NCBI GenBank assembly: GCA_003218785.1
Contig: QHOM01000017.1
Coordinates: forward strand, 5,421 to 38,432
Source: Verrucomicrobiota bacterium
Lineage (GTDB): Bacteria > Verrucomicrobiota > Verrucomicrobiia > Chthoniobacterales > UBA10450
Length of the DNA: 33,012 bases
Direction: 5' to 3'
The position numbers were made by a program, and so were the translations under genes. This document shows, in pieces, positions 30,833-33,012 of the stretch. Positions within the stretch are counted from its first letter, which is position 1. Each line of letters opens with the position of its first letter. The notes under the pieces are model-generated. The model was not told the DNA's origin and ran no database searches. It was given only the letters and a program-made list of their open reading frames with translations.

Positions 30833-30858
30833 GTAGGGGCGATTGACCTCAATCGCCC
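30833..30858 (+). repeat. GTAG-headed ten-pair hairpin before rarA
   Basis: GTAG (30833-30836), then GGGCGATTGA, loop CC, TCAATCGCCC (30837-30858): a perfect ten-pair stem. It has the head-plus-palindrome plan of the others but its own stem and loop. It lies in the gap between the divergent uspA and rarA genes. Confidence 0.7.
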
Positions 30859-30941
30859 GACGTGATCTCCGGATTAAATTCCTGCCTGCACTCCAACCGG
30901 AAATGAGATGCAGATCATGCGCTCACGCCATATTTTCCTTC

Positions 30942-32114
30942 GTGCACGATCTTTTCGAGGAAAAAGATGTCGACCTTGAGAGCGTAAACAGTGCTGCGCC
31001 GCTTGCCACGCGCATGCGTCCGCGCTCGCTCGACGAATTTGTCGGCCAGGAACACATTCTCGCGCCTGGAAAACTCTTGCGTCGCACGATCGAAGCCGAT
31101 CGTTTGCCATCGGTGATTTTGTCCGGGCCGCCCGGCAGCGGAAAAACTACGCTTGCCCGGATCATTGCCGAAATAACCCATGCAAAATTCATTCGAATCA
31201 GCGGCGTCGAAAGTAATGTTGGCGAAATGCGTCGCGTCATTGCTGGCGCGACCAATCGCCTGCGCACTTCGGGCCAAAACACGATCCTGTTCATCGACGA
31301 GATTCATCACTTCAACAAAGCACAGCAGGACATTCTTCTGCCCGACGTCGAAAGCGGAAATCTGCGGCTCATCGGCGCGACGACTTACAACCCGTTCTTT
31401 TATGTCAACAGTCCGCTCGTCTCGCGCTCACAGGTCTTTCAGCTCGAACCGCTTCGCGTCGAGCAACTCGAACAATTAACCGATCGCGCATTAGCCGATA
31501 AAGAGCGCGGCCTCGGAAATTACAATGTTAAGCTGGACAAGAACGCGCGCCGGCATCTTGCCAAGCTAAGCGACGGCGACGCGCGCAAATGTTTAAACGC
31601 TCTCGAGATTGGCGTGCTCACGACTCCGCCGGCTGGCAAAAATGGAACCATCCATTTCACGCTCGCGGTTGCCGAAGAAAGCATTCAGCAAAAAGCGGTT
31701 GTCTACGATCGCGCGGGCGACGCGCACTACGACACGATCAGTGCGTTTATCAAAAGCATGCGCGCGTCCGATGAAAAGGGCGCCATGTACTGGCTCGCGA
31801 AAATGCTGTATGCTGGCGAAGATTTCCGTTTCATTGCACGGCGCATCATCATTTTCGCGAGCGAAGACATAGGTCTCGCTGATCCCGAAGCACTGCCTTT
31901 GGCCATCGCGACGCAACAAGCCGTCGAATTTGTCGGCCTGCCCGAAGCGCGAATTCCTCTGGCGCATGCCACCGCCTACATGTGCCGCGCGGCGAAAAGC
32001 CGCGAAGCTTACGACGCGCTAAATGCCGCAACCGAAAAGATCGAAATGGAACAAACCCAGCGCGTCCCGGAGCACCTTAAGAATAAGCATTTTCCCGTAA
32101 ATCCAGAACGGTAA
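30942..32114 (+). CDS. rarA: Replication-associated recombination protein A, short form
   Basis: RarA (MgsA) is a clamp-loader-like AAA+ ATPase that acts at stalled forks with SSB. Seen: MRPRSLDEFVGQEHIL, Walker A GPPGSGKTT (62-70), Walker B ILFIDEIHH (115-123), IGATTYNPFF, LVSRSQVFQL and GDARKCLNALE, then the tetramerisation part with IIIFASEDIGLADP and ATAYMCRAAKSREAYDAL. It stops after VPEHLKNKHFPVNPER, about 55-60 residues short of E. coli RarA, lacking the YxYxHD segment. GTG 30942 gives HDLFEEKD, like family starts; ATG 30903 is possible. The frame back to 30843 begins within a palindrome. Confidence 0.9.
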   Translation: MHDLFEEKDVDLESVNSAAPLATRMRPRSLDEFVGQEHILAPGKLLRRTIEADRLPSVILSGPPGSGKTTLARIIAEITHAKFIRISGVESNVGEMRRVIAGATNRLRTSGQNTILFIDEIHHFNKAQQDILLPDVESGNLRLIGATTYNPFFYVNSPLVSRSQVFQLEPLRVEQLEQLTDRALADKERGLGNYNVKLDKNARRHLAKLSDGDARKCLNALEIGVLTTPPAGKNGTIHFTLAVAEESIQQKAVVYDRAGDAHYDTISAFIKSMRASDEKGAMYWLAKMLYAGEDFRFIARRIIIFASEDIGLADPEALPLAIATQQAVEFVGLPEARIPLAHATAYMCRAAKSREAYDALNAATEKIEMEQTQRVPEHLKNKHFPVNPER

Positions 32115-32283
32115 GACGCGACAGTTCATCGCGCCGTATGCGAAATGGAGAACGCGCGACAAACTCGTGCGCGACCCGGCGGCAATGGACCCAGACGGCC
32201 GCGAAAAAGTGTTCAGCCGCCTCAACCCGAAAAAGGCGATGGAACTACGCCAGGAATTAATGCGCCGTTTTCGGATCAGCTGA
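32101..32283 (+). pseudogene. Protein-like open segment after rarA, possible remnant
   Basis: In the frame one base on from rarA, an open segment of 60 codons reads RQFIAPYAKWRTRDKLV and then DPAAMDPDGREKVFSRL, ending ELMRRFRIS before TGA. Charge pattern and codon use look like real coding sequence, but there is no ATG until 32185 and a stop lies directly upstream (32098-32100). It could be a small gene with an unusual start or the tail of a lost gene. No family recognised. Confidence 0.33.
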
Positions 32284-32403
32284 GTTCCCGCATTCTGCCG
32301 CACTCACCTCTCACTGATCACCGATCACCTCTGATCTCCGAGCTTTGTCCTCTGCCTTCTATCTATCCAGTATTCGGTATCCGCTATCCGCTATTCCACC
32401 TCA

Positions 32404-33012
32404 TCAGCGTCCAATCTTCACTCGGATAAATCTTGGCCGATAACTGTCGACGTCCGCGAGCAGATCGTGGAAATCGAAGCTGTTTACGTCGTACGAAACG
32501 AGCAGACGACCCTGCGCGTCGGTGAACTCCGGGTGGACGTGGGCATCATAGGTGAACAGGCCGTGCCGGCTCTCCGGTGTCCAATACACATGCGTCCGAT
32601 TCGCGAACGGCCCCGCCGGGTTGTTCGATGAATACATGACTAACTCCGCGCTGAAGGCGACCAGCGAATCCATCGTGAAAAGGACAAACTGATTCCCGAC
32701 CTTTGCCACGCCAAAACCATTGCCGACTCCTTTCCGCAAACGGGCCGACGCCGCCGGGTCCGATGACCAACCTGTGCCGGTGTAAAATTCCCAAGCGCCA
32801 AGCACGTTGCCGGACGTCGCCCTGGCAATGTGCAGGTACTTCTCAGTGCCACTTACATCCTCAGTCCCATAAATGTAGGTGTAGCCGCCCTCCTCCAGCA
32901 GCGCCGCCCCGTACATCACGCTGTTCTCACCATGGGTCGGCACCACATTCTCAAGCGTGAGATCAGGCAGGACGAACGACGCGATCGCGTTGCCGACCCA
33001 TTGGAAGTCGAA
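32404..33012 (-). CDS. Beta-propeller protein (5' partial, cut by the window)
   Basis: The frame is open to the right edge, so the N-terminus lies outside. The 202 visible residues have repeated blade-like units: YTYIYGTEDVSGTEKYLHIARA, WEFYTGTGWSSDP, GFGVAKVGNQFVLFTMD, ELVMYSSNNPAGPF, and LLVSYDVNSFDF ... YRPRFIRVKI at the end. This pattern is that of five-bladed propellers found in secreted glycoside hydrolase-like and DUF4185/DUF5005-type proteins. Catalytic residues cannot be judged on a fragment. The 120 bases downstream are CT-rich and carry short iterations (TATCCGC) with no gene. Confidence 0.65.
   Translation of the reverse strand, partial: FDFQWVGNAIASFVLPDLTLENVVPTHGENSVMYGAALLEEGGYTYIYGTEDVSGTEKYLHIARATSGNVLGAWEFYTGTGWSSDPAASARLRKGVGNGFGVAKVGNQFVLFTMDSLVAFSAELVMYSSNNPAGPFANRTHVYWTPESRHGLFTYDAHVHPEFTDAQGRLLVSYDVNSFDFHDLLADVDSYRPRFIRVKIGR

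Noticed and set aside
32145-32429. 94-codon plus-strand frame after rarA
   Set aside because: Composition is Pro/Ser-rich and it crosses the CT-rich noncoding stretch; the segment in the neighbouring frame (32101-32283) looks more like protein.

Overview
The window is 33 kb of a GC-moderate chromosome, most likely from a soil verrucomicrobium of the Chthoniobacterales type (Udaeobacter-like). I infer this from gene order, protein style and many short GTAG-headed palindromes; no rRNA or other marker gene is present, so the assignment is provisional. I saw no rRNA, tRNA, CRISPR array or transposase.

Positions 1-13810 (all +) hold a division and cell wall (dcw) cluster: murF (5' end cut by the window), mraY, murD, a bitopic LysM protein, ftsW, murG, a fused murC-murB, ddl, ftsQ, ftsA and ftsZ. 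Most joints are ATGA/GTGA or short overlaps, so it is one tightly coupled operon that makes lipid II and then the divisome. Breaks in coupling occur before ftsW and before ftsZ, and both gaps contain palindromic repeats. The FtsZ is odd: it lacks about 26 residues of the GTPase domain and has lost key T7-loop residues.

Positions 13811-22283 hold a secreted M20 amidohydrolase (-), a family B DNA polymerase (+) with a degenerate exonuclease site and an in-frame palindrome pair, a small membrane protein (-), and a minus-strand operon (Tat-exported NAD-dependent epimerase, ADP/ATP-carrier-like transporter, OsmC). A Tat-exported aldo/keto reductase is divergent from that operon.

Positions 22284-33012 are a mixed region: two secreted small wall-type proteins (CHAP-like and 3D domain), a sulfotransferase-like gene followed by a class IV aminotransferase-fold gene that lacks the PLP lysine, a YefM-YoeB toxin-antitoxin pair, a C-terminally short MsrA, TrmB, ComEC, a UspA protein, a short RarA, and a beta-propeller protein cut by the right edge.

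The main cross-cutting signal is a family of GTAG-headed hairpins (at least twelve copies, often in head-to-head pairs) that sit between genes, supply stop codons to genes, and in one case lie in frame inside a polymerase. They look like REP/BIME elements of the kind moved by RAYT transposases, though no RAYT gene is in this window.
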